Assembly (NCBI RefSeq): GCF_005404815.1
Contig: NZ_BJDF01000010.1
Span: 51,036-115,035, forward strand
Direction of reading: 5' to 3'
Origin: Companilactobacillus huachuanensis
Lineage (GTDB): Bacteria; Bacillota; Bacilli; Lactobacillales; Lactobacillaceae
DNA: 64,000 bases
Part shown: piece by piece, positions 27,261 to 36,354 of the stretch
Layout of the letters: every line of letters begins with the position of its first letter
How positions within the stretch are numbered: position 1 is the first letter of the stretch
The notes under the pieces: generated by a model
What the model saw: the letters and a program-made list of their open reading frames with translations, nothing else
Told to the model about the DNA's origin: nothing
Database searches by the model: none
Made by a program: the position numbers and the translations under genes

Positions 27261-28277
27261 GTGAATAAAAAATACGTCAAATATTTATCAGTACTGTCGC
27301 TAGTTTTGGTACTGACACTAGTTTTGACGGGGTGTGCACAAGGCTCATCAGCTAATTTACATGCTCCAACTAGTGGGCCATATGGATTTATCTATAAATG
27401 GCTAGGAACTCCGTTCCAGAATTTAATCCTCAAAACAGCACAAACTGTTGGTGGAAAGAATGCTTATGCTTGGGGAATCGTAATTATTTCCTTCGTTGTT
27501 CGTTTATTGCTTGTTCCATTGGCATTGAATCAACAGTACAAGTCAACAACGCAACAAGAAAAAATGCGCGCCATTCAACCACAGTTGAAATTGATTCAAG
27601 ATGCCCAAAAGAAAGCTAAAGGCCCTGACCAAACTCAAAAGGTCAGTGGTTTGATGATGGATGTCTACAAACAAAACAACTTGAGTTTAACCGGTGGTAT
27701 GGGATGTCTCCCATTGCTTCTTCAAATGCCTATCTTGATTGGTATTTATCAGGCTGTGCAATATTCTAAACAAATTGGTTCAGCTACATTCCTATCAATT
27801 CCGTTAGGAAAGCCAAGTATCTTGATTGCTATCATCGCGACTGTTTTCTATCTAGTTCAAGGTTGGATGTCACTTCAAATTGTGGCTCCTGAGCAAAGAA
27901 AACAAATGCAAACAATGATTTTGATGAGTCCGATGATGACGTTCTTCATTTCAATGATTTCTACAGCTGCTCTTGCCCTCTACTTCTTGGTTGGTGGTGT
28001 CGTAATTTTGATCCAACAATTTATTACAAATTACGTAATCACACCAAAAATTAGAAAGAGAACCGATGCCGAACTTGAAAAGAACCCGGTTAAGGTCGTT
28101 GTCACTAAAGAGATGCTTGATGGAATTCTTAATAATGGCGGTTCTGAAAGTACTTCTACTTCAACAAAGGCTACTAATGCTACACCAGAGGATAGAGCCA
28201 ATGAAGATAAAGAAGCTAAAGATTTCCACAAAAATATTCGTGAATTAAATAAGGGTAAACAACAACGTAAAAAATAA
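27261..28277 (+). CDS. yidC: Membrane protein insertase YidC/OxaA (lipoprotein type)
   Basis: 338 aa with a GTG start after AAAGGGTGG. A lipoprotein signal peptide with lipobox LTGC (Cys25) is followed by the 60KD_IMP domain with five membrane segments; GMGCLPLLLQMPILIGIYQAV is the family core and the hydrophilic-groove Arg lies in VVRLLLVP. The C-terminal tail is charged, from KNPVKVVV onward. Inserts proteins into the cytoplasmic membrane. Strong terminator downstream. Confidence 0.96.
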   Translation: MNKKYVKYLSVLSLVLVLTLVLTGCAQGSSANLHAPTSGPYGFIYKWLGTPFQNLILKTAQTVGGKNAYAWGIVIISFVVRLLLVPLALNQQYKSTTQQEKMRAIQPQLKLIQDAQKKAKGPDQTQKVSGLMMDVYKQNNLSLTGGMGCLPLLLQMPILIGIYQAVQYSKQIGSATFLSIPLGKPSILIAIIATVFYLVQGWMSLQIVAPEQRKQMQTMILMSPMMTFFISMISTAALALYFLVGGVVILIQQFITNYVITPKIRKRTDAELEKNPVKVVVTKEMLDGILNNGGSESTSTSTKATNATPEDRANEDKEAKDFHKNIRELNKGKQQRKK

Positions 28278-28299
28278 TTTTTTATAAGTTATTCCCTAG

Positions 28300-28353
28300 A
28301 TAAAAATAGTCCAAGCAATCTTTTTATCGAGATTACTTGGACTATTTTTATAC
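28300..28353 (+). terminator. Intrinsic terminator of acyP-yidC
   Basis: Stem AAAATAGTCCAAG/CTTGGACTATTTT with an inner ATCT/AGAT pairing, ending in T residues. Confidence 0.85.
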
Positions 28354-28369
28354 AATTAACTGAAGATTG

Positions 28370-28578
28370 AAAGGTGAAAAATTAATCTAAAGCTTGCTAT
28401 TACAGACCTAGAGCTACTTTATTTAAATACTCAGAAATCCTCGTTTTATTGTTCCGCTATTAAAAAATAAACTAGTTGGAAGAACTGAGAGTATTGCACC
28501 TGCTGTGCGAACCGATTCCGAACAGCAGATGAATATTCTCAGCTCTAGAAACGGAAAACTCACCTAAACCTTCAACCT
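28370..28578 (+). repeat. Family A element, copy A3 (central domain replaced by a short hairpin)
   Basis: About 209 bp. The left end CTGAAGATTGAAAGGTG and the AT-rich arm match the other copies. The outer stem GAACTGAGAGTATT/AATATTCTCAGCTC is kept, but the centre is only a CTGCTGT/ACAGCAG hairpin. The right end AACCTTCAACCTAAAT supplies the stop codon of the amidase gene. A target duplication is not clear here. Confidence 0.8.
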
Positions 28579-29491
28579 AAATTATATAAGTTGCCGCAAC
28601 CCACTCATTTGTTGCTACTCGATGATAGGTTACGCCATCAGAATTTTTAGTTTGATCGGTATACCAAGAAGAATTGTTCGATAAAGCTCGATCCATAATC
28701 CTTCTTGTCGATCCATCATTATTAAATGCAACTAATGGCACAAATGAACCGTTAGAATTTTTAACATTTATCGTATTGGCGCTATTTGTAACAGGCTTTG
28801 TTGTGGAACCATTGCCACCGTATACATCTTGCGTCGTCTTTAAATTATTGTAGTAATAGCCGACCATATCGTAGAACTGGTACATGCTATAACCCCATTT
28901 ATTAAAGTAACCCACGGGATCGGTATGATCTGTCTCATGATACATTTTGCTGACTTGGTCATGCGATAAAATTGTAACTTCTGGCTTATCAGGTAAATTA
29001 TATTGAATTAGTTTTGAGGCCGTATAATAGGCATCATTGGCAATTGATCTGGCAAACGAATCATAATCATGTGTATGACACAATTCTACTTGAACATATT
29101 TGGAATTGGCTGTTGCACCAGCACCCCAAACGCCATAGTCAGTATTGTGAATATTAATAATCTCATTGTTGTCAACAAAAGCATGAACGTAGGCACTTAT
29201 TTTAGACCAATTATTGTTAAAGTAAGTTGCTTCGTTCTTTGCATTCGCAGTTGCCCTATCATCAGCCGTTTCATGAATCACGACACCTTCGGGCTTACCG
29301 ACGCCATGCTCATAGGGAGTCCAATAACTGAACGTTCCCTCTTGATTTTGAATTTGAACTGGTCTAATACGATTGCTAATAATGTAATCGTTGACCGTAC
29401 CAGCCTGAACAGTTTGTACGTTGCTCAAAACAAATAGAAAACTGACAAAACTGGCTAATAACATGTAAAAATAAACTTGTTTCTGTTTCAT
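28577..29491 (-). CDS. Secreted N-acetylmuramoyl-L-alanine amidase with C-terminal wall-binding module
   Basis: 304 aa. Signal peptide (1-30, cleavage after TVQA), an Amidase_2 zinc domain with VVIHETADDRATANAKNEA (zinc His), VELCHTHDYDSFARS and the C-terminal HTDPVGYFNKWG, then one repeat (about 240-304) resembling an SLAP or SH3-like module that ends in YHRVATNEWVAATYII. It should cleave the amide bond between MurNAc and the stem peptide. The TAG stop lies at the junction with element A3, so the last residues may have been altered by the insertion. Confidence 0.9.
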   Translation of the reverse strand: MKQKQVYFYMLLASFVSFLFVLSNVQTVQAGTVNDYIISNRIRPVQIQNQEGTFSYWTPYEHGVGKPEGVVIHETADDRATANAKNEATYFNNNWSKISAYVHAFVDNNEIINIHNTDYGVWGAGATANSKYVQVELCHTHDYDSFARSIANDAYYTASKLIQYNLPDKPEVTILSHDQVSKMYHETDHTDPVGYFNKWGYSMYQFYDMVGYYYNNLKTTQDVYGGNGSTTKPVTNSANTINVKNSNGSFVPLVAFNNDGSTRRIMDRALSNNSSWYTDQTKNSDGVTYHRVATNEWVAATYII

Positions 29492-29645
29492 TTCTAAATT
29501 CTCCCCCTAAAACATCCATAATCTAAACTACTCTGGAGATAGGAACTTTTCAACCATCAAATAACAAAAGTGTTCAGTTCCCAAAGCTGAACACAGTCAA
29601 TATAAGAATGCGTAAGATATAATTTTCCCGTTTACTTAACATCCT

Positions 29646-29687
29646 AAAGAGGCACTGTAATCCAAAATCGGATTACAGTGCCTCTTT
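29646..29687. repeat. Dispersed hairpin family H, copy H1
   Basis: Perfect 18-bp arms AAAGAGGCACTGTAATCC and complement around AAAATC. The A/T tails allow termination in either direction. Related hairpins are at 33098 and 54389. The rest of the gap 29492-29645 shows no gene. Confidence 0.85.
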
Positions 29688-29734
29688 ATCTCAGTGTTCA
29701 AAGATTAACCATGCTTCGTACCAATCGGCAAACT

Positions 29735-29942
29735 TTAGAAAAATTGTCAATTCTGAGAGTATTCATTTGTAGTGAAAGCGGCGTTAGAACTTTATTCTTA
29801 CACCAATGGAGTGTTGAAGACTCGCGGGTTTTGCGAGGTTTCAATCGAGATTCGAGACCGCTCTTTGGCTCAGTTCGTCCCCACAGCAATTAAATACTCT
29901 TAGCTCTGGAAAAGGCATACTTTCCTAAACTTCCAACCTTTA
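29735..29942 (+). repeat. Family A element, copy A4 (left arm degenerate)
   Basis: Keeps the central domain (CTGAGAGTATTCATTTG / CAATTAAATACTCTTAGCTC), the hairpin GTTGAAG...TTTCAAT and the right end CTTCCAACCTTTA, which runs into the stop codon of the lipoprotein gene. The normal left arm is replaced by unrelated sequence behind hairpin H1. The inner stem is AGAA/TTCT instead of ATTGC/GCAAT, so pairing is preserved. Confidence 0.8.
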
Positions 29943-30911
29943 ATTCATATTATCAACATCATAATTATCGTTGGTATCAGTATCATCACTATTATCTGAA
30001 TCGCTGTCATTTTGACTATCCACTGAATTATCATCATCTGAATTATCGTCTGTACCTTGATTCTGATTATCAATTGAGACACCTACAGAAAATGGAGCTT
30101 GATGAATTACAGTCCGATTTGGGAAAACAGTCCAATCATCTACCGTTATTGCGACACCATTGCCACTTTCAAATAATCGAACCCAATAAACATCTTGACC
30201 ATCGTTAGTTTTAACTGTGCCATTTGTACCAGAAGTTTCATCAGTCATAAATGTATACGAGGTACCTTGTGGTGCTGGTCCATTCAAGCTCTGAATTAAT
30301 GCTACCGCTTGTTGACCACTAGTGATCTCGCCAACCGGTACTGAATTTTGACGTTCAGTATCGTTAGTTGGTTGTTGCTTTTTGACAGGTTCCACTTTTT
30401 TTGTAGCTGAGGCCTTCTTATATGCCTTCTGCAGGTCTGTCTCTTTTAAGTTAGTAGACTTAACTGTCATCACATTAATCTCACTGTAAGCCAATTTATT
30501 GTTCTTATTTTTATAACAATATAAACCGATTGTCGAGAAATCAGCACTGTTTAAACCTTGAAATAATTTTTTAAAAGTCTTAGTACTGTTAGAACCAATT
30601 TTTATACTTGAATCAATTGTAGAATTGATATTAGATTTCTTCGGATATGCCAGAATGAATTTATTCCCATTAAATGTCACATTTTTACTCGTTCGATTGA
30701 CAATTTTCAAATCAACAGCTGAAGAATCGCTACTTCTAACAAAAGTAAATGTCATTTCTGATTTTTCAGAATCGCTTAGTTGAGCGTAATCTATCGTTTG
30801 TTCAGTATTTTTAGAACTTTGATTGTCTTTGGAACTAGTGGTCACTTTGCCGCAACCGACTATTAACAACAATAATCCTAGAAATAAGACGGTTAATCCC
30901 CTTCGCTTCAT
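29940..30911 (-). CDS. Lipoprotein with acidic Asp/Asn/Ser tail, unknown function
   Basis: 323 aa. Signal peptide with lipobox LIVGC (Cys20). A first domain at about 45-165 (beta-rich, DUF-like), a Lys/Thr linker, then about 190-275 a second domain with GEITSGQQAVALIQSLNGPAPQG and YWVRLFESGNGVAI, and a C-terminal run of about 45 residues made almost only of D, N, S, Q and T. Such tails usually reach through or bind the wall. Family not recognised. Its stop codon abuts element A4; downstream of the two-component genes. Confidence 0.82.
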   Translation of the reverse strand: MKRRGLTVLFLGLLLLIVGCGKVTTSSKDNQSSKNTEQTIDYAQLSDSEKSEMTFTFVRSSDSSAVDLKIVNRTSKNVTFNGNKFILAYPKKSNINSTIDSSIKIGSNSTKTFKKLFQGLNSADFSTIGLYCYKNKNNKLAYSEINVMTVKSTNLKETDLQKAYKKASATKKVEPVKKQQPTNDTERQNSVPVGEITSGQQAVALIQSLNGPAPQGTSYTFMTDETSGTNGTVKTNDGQDVYWVRLFESGNGVAITVDDWTVFPNRTVIHQAPFSVGVSIDNQNQGTDDNSDDDNSVDSQNDSDSDNSDDTDTNDNYDVDNMN

Positions 30912-31002
30912 TATCTTTCCCCCAATAACTTATCTTGTATAATATACCATTTTACTTATTGAACAAAAAATACTCATCATTACGAAAATATATCGTTACA
31001 CG

Positions 31003-31046
31003 TAAAAAAACACTTCTCGGAAATGTATCCAAGAAATGTTTTTTTA
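31003..31046 (-). terminator. Terminator of the two-component operon
   Basis: Stem ACATTTCTTGG/CCGAGAAGTGT with seven T residues after it on the minus strand. Confidence 0.85.
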
Positions 31047-31058
31047 TTAATATTTAAC

Positions 31059-32156
31059 TTATTTTTGACTACTTTCAGCTGTTTCTTTTTCAGTTTGTCC
31101 CTCATCTGGAACTTTTTGAACTAGTGGCAATTCAATTTTGAAAACTGTCCCTGAACCAACGACACTTTCCACTTCCAAACTACCTTGATAGATTTCAATC
31201 AATCGTTTGGCAATAGAAAGCCCTAAACCGTTCCCTCCACGCTTTCTAGACCGAGCCTTGTCAACTCTGTAGAATCTATTGAAAACACGTTTAAGGTCAT
31301 TTTTAGCGATTCCTAGGCCATAATCTTGGACAACTACTTCCAGCAAAGCAGAGTTAGTTGAGGCCGCCAAATTTATTTCCTTACGATCAGCCGAATATTT
31401 AAAAGCATTATCCAACAAGATCACCAATACTTGCTCCAAGTGATTACGGTAAATCTTAACTTCACTACCCTCACGGATATCGTCATCGAAGTTGATCACA
31501 AAATCTGGATGCAACATCTTGAAGTCATTGTAAACTTGCGTAAACAAAGGTTTAACTTCCGTCGTCTGCTCCAAATATGCACTGTCGATCTGTTCAACAC
31601 GCGTAAGATCTAGCATCTCTTGAATCAAGGACTGCATACGCTTCAACTCCTGCATGGAAGAGTTGATTGAATCATTCAAAACCTCTGGATCATCTTTGCC
31701 CCAACGTTGTAACATACTCAAATGACCTTCAAGCACAGCTACCGGCGTCCGCAATTCGTGTGAAACATCCTCCACGAATTCCTTTTGCTGATTAGTATAT
31801 GCCTGCATACGATCCAGCATCTTATTGATATTAACAGTTAATTCATAAATTTCATCATTTCTTTTACGTAGTTTAATACGTGAGTCAGAATCCGGTTTCT
31901 TATTCAAATCATCAATAGTTTTATTGATTTTCCGCAAATCATTTAAAACTAACGTGACCATATAAAAAGTTAAAACAACCCCTAAAATAAAAACTACGAT
32001 ACCGCCAATAACTAGTTTAGTTGTAAATGAATGGATTTCGTTAACAGAAGCTACACTCTGCACAGTTCTCATTGCTAAGATTCCAACAAAAATATAAGCC
32101 ATCAAGATAACAATTGAAATCAATGCTGTCCATTTTAATCTAATCGAAATTCTCAT
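31059..32156 (-). CDS. Two-component sensor histidine kinase
   Basis: 365 aa. Two membrane helices (about 9-30 and 48-70) with a short outer loop of about 17 residues, HAMP (about 71-122), the HisKA box FVEDVSHELRTP with phospho-acceptor His133, and HATPase_c with N box DNAFKYS, DYGLGIA and GGNGLGLSIAK. The short sensor loop resembles the LisK/CesK/ArlS group linked to envelope stress, which fits the neighbouring lipoprotein and amidase genes, but that link is inferred. Overlaps the regulator gene by 4 nt. Confidence 0.92.
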   Translation of the reverse strand: MRISIRLKWTALISIVILMAYIFVGILAMRTVQSVASVNEIHSFTTKLVIGGIVVFILGVVLTFYMVTLVLNDLRKINKTIDDLNKKPDSDSRIKLRKRNDEIYELTVNINKMLDRMQAYTNQQKEFVEDVSHELRTPVAVLEGHLSMLQRWGKDDPEVLNDSINSSMQELKRMQSLIQEMLDLTRVEQIDSAYLEQTTEVKPLFTQVYNDFKMLHPDFVINFDDDIREGSEVKIYRNHLEQVLVILLDNAFKYSADRKEINLAASTNSALLEVVVQDYGLGIAKNDLKRVFNRFYRVDKARSRKRGGNGLGLSIAKRLIEIYQGSLEVESVVGSGTVFKIELPLVQKVPDEGQTEKETAESSQK

Positions 32157-32839
32157 CGACGCATCACGTACCCTTTACCACGAACGGTTGAAATATAACT
32201 TGGTGCACCGGCTCGATCGATCTTGTTTCTCAAATACTTGATATAGACATCAACAACATTTGTTTCGGTTGAAGAGCCAGTTCCCCAAACGCGTTCCAAT
32301 AAGTCATCACGACTCAAGACCGTACCGACGTTTTCCATCAAAGCACTCAATAAATCATATTCACGACGAGTCAAATCAATTACCTCACCGTTGCGTTTCA
32401 ATGTTTGAGTAGTCTTATCAATCACAAGATTCTTATATTTAAGAACTTGATCATTATTTCTTGTCACATCAATATCTAAATCAATGCGTCTTAACAATGC
32501 CCGGATACGAGCAAGTAATTCTTCAATTGCAAATGGCTTAACGATATAGTCATCAGCACCATGATCCAAACCAGATACACGGTCAATGATTGAATCACGC
32601 GCTGTCATCATAATAATTGGAGTATTTTTTTCTTGACGAATTCGACGACAAACTTCGATACCGTTTAACTCTGGAAGCATTAAATCAAGTAGGATCAAAT
32701 CCCAATCTTCAGATAAAGCTGCTTCGAGACCAGTTCTACCATCGCGTTCAACGGTTACTTCGTAGTTCTCATGTTGAAGTTCAAGTTGAACGAATTTTGC
32801 CATGTTCTCTTCGTCTTCAATAACAAGTATTTTAGCCAT
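32153..32839 (-). CDS. OmpR-family response regulator
   Basis: 228 aa. Receiver domain with the acidic pocket IEDEEN, phospho-acceptor Asp52 in LLDLMLPE, Thr in MMTARD and Lys in VKPFAIEEL, then a winged-helix DNA-binding domain ending in STVRGKGYVMRR. AGGAGAT precedes the ATG. It is first in the operon with the kinase. Similar to ArlR/LisR regulators; targets are not evident. Confidence 0.94.
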   Translation of the reverse strand: MAKILVIEDEENMAKFVQLELQHENYEVTVERDGRTGLEAALSEDWDLILLDLMLPELNGIEVCRRIRQEKNTPIIMMTARDSIIDRVSGLDHGADDYIVKPFAIEELLARIRALLRRIDLDIDVTRNNDQVLKYKNLVIDKTTQTLKRNGEVIDLTRREYDLLSALMENVGTVLSRDDLLERVWGTGSSTETNVVDVYIKYLRNKIDRAGAPSYISTVRGKGYVMRR

Positions 32840-33043
32840 ACATATCTCCTATACATTGAATATTAAATTATCTTTAATTATAGCTTAATCATTACTTTGA
32901 ATATGTCACGTTATTGGCAATGCACTAATGATTTTAACATATAGCAAAAATTAAAAGAAGACAAGCTTTAATTTTTATTTTTTTAGAACCGTAAAAATTT
33001 TATGTTTGAAAGTTAAAAAATCGGTGCTTTTATATTCATTTGA

Positions 33044-33180
33044 CTGAAGGTTGAAAGTTTGATGCATTATGCCGTTTCCAGATTCTGAACTTAAACCAAA
33101 GAAACACTGTAATCCGTTTATGGACTACAGTGTTTCTTTTAATGTTCGAAAGTTGACCATATTCTGTCGACTTTCAATTC
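33044..33180. repeat. Family A end (copy A5) combined with hairpin
   Basis: Starts with CTGAAGGTTGAAAGTTTGA and the ATGCCGTTTCCAGA segment of a family A end, then contains hairpin H2 and finishes with CGACTTTCAATTCAA. The central domain is absent. The left end is nearly the same as copy A9 at 58377, so the two form a subfamily. No target duplication is seen. Confidence 0.7.
33098..33139. repeat. Dispersed hairpin family H, copy H2
   Basis: Arms AAAGAAACACTGTAATCC / GGACTACAGTGTTTCTTT with one mismatch and a 6-base loop. It is probably the terminator of gnd. It shares the ACTGTAATCC core with H1 and H3. Confidence 0.8.
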
Positions 33181-33194
33181 AATACATTTAAAAA

Positions 33195-34619
33195 TTATTG
33201 TTCTTCGTACCAAGTATAGTGATATGTACCTGGTTTATCATTTCTCTCATAAGTATGAGCACCGAAGTAATCTCTTTGTGCTTGAATCAAGTTGGCAGGC
33301 AATACTTCTGAACGATATTGATCGTAGTAAGAAATAGCAGCCATAAATCCTGAAACAGGAATTCCCGCTTGAACAGCATAACTAACAACATCACGAACAT
33401 CTGATTGATATTCTTCAACGATACCCTTGAAGTAATCGTCTAATAGCAAGTTGTCTAATTTTGGTTCCTCATCATAGGCATCAGTGATCTTTTGTAGGAA
33501 TTGTGCACGAATGATACATCCAGCACGCCAGATTTGAGCAATCTTACCGTAGTCAAGATCCCAATCATAGTGGTCTGAAGCAGCTTTCATTTGAGCAAAT
33601 CCTTGTGCATAACTGATGATTTTGCTGAAGTACAAAGCCTTACGAATCTTAGCAACTAATTCGTCCATATTTTTGATTTCCGGAGTCTTAGTAGGTGCAG
33701 GAAGAACCTTGCTTGCTTTAACACGTTCGTCTTTATAAGCTGAAACATAACGTGAGTAAACTGATTCTGTAATTAATGATTGTGGTACGCCAAGTTCTAG
33801 AGCACTTTGTGAACTCCACTTACCAGTACCTTTGTTACCAGCTTTATCCATAATCTTGTTGACGATGTAGTCATCTGTGCCTTCATCATCTTTTCTTGTC
33901 AAGATTTGAGCAGTAATGTCGATCAAGTAACTTGAAAGTTCACCCTTGTTCCAGTCATTAAAGACATCAGCAATCTTGTTAACATCATTGTTAAACAAGT
34001 GCTTTAACAAGTTGTAACTTTCTGAAATTAATTCCATATCGCCATATTCGATACCGTTATGAACCATCTTTACATAGTGACCAGCACCATTAGGTCCGAT
34101 ATATGTAACACATGGTGCGCCATCTTCATCAGCCTTAGCTGAAATTTGTTCCAAAATAGGAGCAACTAAATCATAAGCTTCTTTTTGGCCACCGGGCATC
34201 AATGATGGACCATGGAGTGCTCCAAGTTCACCACCGGAAACACCCATACCAATAAAGTTGATTCCAGATTTATCTAAACGTTCATTACGTTCCATAGTAT
34301 CTTCAAAGTTCGTGTTACCACCATCGATCAAAACATCGCCTTTATCTAGTAAAGGTAACAATTGTTCAATAACGGCATCAGTACCAGCACCAGCCTTAAC
34401 CATCATCATGATACGACGAGGTTTTTCTAGTGAGTCTACAAAGTCCTCAATTGTATAACTTGGTACCAATTTCTTTTCTGGATGTTCTTCAACAACCGCC
34501 TTAGTCTTTGAACCTGTACGGTTATAGATAGCAACCTCATATCCACGACTTTCAATATTTAGGGCAAGATTCTTACCCATAACAGCCATACCGATAACAC
34601 CAATTTGTGGTTTTGCCAT
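33195..34619 (-). CDS. gnd: 6-phosphogluconate dehydrogenase, decarboxylating
   Basis: Oxidises 6-phosphogluconate to ribulose 5-phosphate and CO2 in the pentose phosphate pathway. 474 aa. Rossmann motif [15 protein letters not shown], substrate motif [19 protein letters not shown], catalytic Lys in [15 protein letters not shown] and C-terminal [15 protein letters not shown]. Monocistronic, with hairpin H2 about 56 bases after its stop codon. Confidence 0.97.
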   Translation of the reverse strand: MAKPQIGVIGMAVMGKNLALNIESRGYEVAIYNRTGSKTKAVVEEHPEKKLVPSYTIEDFVDSLEKPRRIMMMVKAGAGTDAVIEQLLPLLDKGDVLIDGGNTNFEDTMERNERLDKSGINFIGMGVSGGELGALHGPSLMPGGQKEAYDLVAPILEQISAKADEDGAPCVTYIGPNGAGHYVKMVHNGIEYGDMELISESYNLLKHLFNNDVNKIADVFNDWNKGELSSYLIDITAQILTRKDDEGTDDYIVNKIMDKAGNKGTGKWSSQSALELGVPQSLITESVYSRYVSAYKDERVKASKVLPAPTKTPEIKNMDELVAKIRKALYFSKIISYAQGFAQMKAASDHYDWDLDYGKIAQIWRAGCIIRAQFLQKITDAYDEEPKLDNLLLDDYFKGIVEEYQSDVRDVVSYAVQAGIPVSGFMAAISYYDQYRSEVLPANLIQAQRDYFGAHTYERNDKPGTYHYTWYEEQ

Positions 34620-34667
34620 TAATACTTACCTCCGATTTTTGTTCACATATTCATCTTAACAAAAAAA

Positions 34668-34700
34668 TAAAAAAGGAGTATATAAAAACTACTCCTTCTC
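34668..34700 (-). terminator. Terminator of the DUF177 operon
   Basis: Stem AAGGAGTA/TACTCCTT, then a T-rich tract on the minus strand; it overlaps the last codons of the gene. Confidence 0.75.
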
Positions 34701-35243
34701 ATCATTATTTTTAAATAAATCTTTTAATTTAGCAAATTCAGGATTTACATGTTCTTCCTCTTTTTGCTTATTAAAGTCATCTTCAGAGATAACTTCCCAG
34801 TTTTTACCAGAAGGCATGATATTTTCCGTAGCTTCCTTCTCGGTTAAAACTTTCTGTGGAATACTCAATAAAATATTATCAAGAATTGATTCATACACAT
34901 TGATTGTTGGATCATCTTCATCGACTGGAATCACAATATTGTAGTCTTCCAAATCTTCAGTTGCCACATTGTCAACATTGTATGCTTCATTGACTCTGAT
35001 TTCGATTGGTAATTCGACTGGTAATAAACTTCTCGTTGAAGGAACTTTGAGTGTTGTCTTAACTTTAACATCTGAAATAACAAGTCCGTTATCATTGAAC
35101 AACTGGCCTTTTACCTCAACTGTTTCAGCGTCTAAAACATCCTCTGAACGTTTCTTCAATTCGGCAGTTAAATCGAGTTTTTCCTCAAATTCAAAAGGTT
35201 TGTCTTTATAGCGACGAACGTCTTGAACATCCCAATTTAGCAT
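34689..35243 (-). CDS. YceD family protein (DUF177)
   Basis: 184 aa, acidic. The family is associated with 23S rRNA and is normally encoded before rpmF. It has the N-terminal VQDVRRYKDKPFEFEEKLDL and the acidic centre EDYNIVIPVDEDDPTINV. The usual downstream gene rpmF (L32) is absent: a terminator follows at once. It directly follows tmcAL (shared base at 35243). Confidence 0.87.
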   Translation of the reverse strand: MLNWDVQDVRRYKDKPFEFEEKLDLTAELKKRSEDVLDAETVEVKGQLFNDNGLVISDVKVKTTLKVPSTRSLLPVELPIEIRVNEAYNVDNVATEDLEDYNIVIPVDEDDPTINVYESILDNILLSIPQKVLTEKEATENIMPSGKNWEVISEDDFNKQKEEEHVNPEFAKLKDLFKNNDEKE

Positions 35244-36343
35244 TAATGTACCCCTTTCATATAAGGTATTTTTCCAAAATTTTCTTCCTGATCAGTCACC
35301 AATTGGCGAATTCGATCCGCCCTGATTTCTAGATCAAGTAAATTTTTTTCGTTCTTCCCTACTTTAGTAATTAGTTTAACATTTGATGACTTCTTCAAAA
35401 TATTTAAATATTTCTGGCCATTCTCGTTAAATCCTAATATTCTCAAATAAGGATTATTATAAACATTATTAATTTCTGAACTCTTAACGTTCAACAATAC
35501 ATAAATCATCAAACGTCGAATTCGTGCCATAGTATAGCGTTTTGACTTCACTTGTTCAATAAATTGAGTAAAATTTTTGCTTTTAACAATCTCTTTTTTC
35601 AACTTATATTCCAAGCCTTCTACCATTTGGTAAATCTGACGTAATTCTTCCAATGTTGAATTAGTAATTTGGTATTTCAAATATGGAAAATAATCATCCC
35701 ACGTTACTAGATTGCGTTTATTTAGGAGTTCTTGCGTCAAATCTGGCGTCAATTGATCAAAAGTTTTCTTATCCACTAATCGTTGGCGAATTTTTGTCGC
35801 ACTAAAATCACTTGGCAAACGTTTGATAGTCTGAACCGAAATTTCAAAGTCATGTCGCTGAATCTGTTTGACATAATTCAATCCTAACAATTGATTAGGA
35901 AACTTGGAAACATTAATACCAACTGACTGATAGTAATCCGTCAAATTAGTGGCCGAATTCTGCTGATAATTCTGTTTAAAAGAGTTATCCACAGCCAATA
36001 GTTTCTGTGCTATGCTGGCAAAATCGATTTGTTCCTCGGTACCAAAAAACAGTGTATCTATATCTGCTTGTTGTAGCAGTTTCACTGCCCCTTGAGCAAA
36101 TAAATCTGCTGGTTCGACCGCGTAGGCGGTTGGCAATTCGACAACTAAATCGACACCATATTCGACTGCCAACCTGGCACGATCCCATTTATCCAAAACT
36201 GCAAAATCACCCCGCTGGACAAAATTGCCAGACATAACGGCAATTAACACATCAGGGTGATATTTTTGTTTAATCGAATCAATGAACAATTTATGACCAT
36301 TGTGAAACGGATTAAATTCAGCAATTAAACCATAAACTTTCAT
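35243..36343 (-). CDS. tmcAL: tRNA(Met) cytidine acetate ligase (YlbM)
   Basis: 366 aa from MKVYGLIAEFNPFHNGH, with AGAGGATC upstream of the ATG; the longer ORF lacks a site. The nucleotidyltransferase HNGH (14-17) and ISATK-like SDFSATKIRQRL motifs are seen. It makes N4-acetylcytidine at the wobble position of elongator tRNA-Met using acetate and ATP. It follows yqeM with 11 nt between, completing the yqe operon. Confidence 0.92.
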   Translation of the reverse strand: MKVYGLIAEFNPFHNGHKLFIDSIKQKYHPDVLIAVMSGNFVQRGDFAVLDKWDRARLAVEYGVDLVVELPTAYAVEPADLFAQGAVKLLQQADIDTLFFGTEEQIDFASIAQKLLAVDNSFKQNYQQNSATNLTDYYQSVGINVSKFPNQLLGLNYVKQIQRHDFEISVQTIKRLPSDFSATKIRQRLVDKKTFDQLTPDLTQELLNKRNLVTWDDYFPYLKYQITNSTLEELRQIYQMVEGLEYKLKKEIVKSKNFTQFIEQVKSKRYTMARIRRLMIYVLLNVKSSEINNVYNNPYLRILGFNENGQKYLNILKKSSNVKLITKVGKNEKNLLDLEIRADRIRQLVTDQEENFGKIPYMKGVH

Positions 36344-36354
36344 TATCAGATCCT

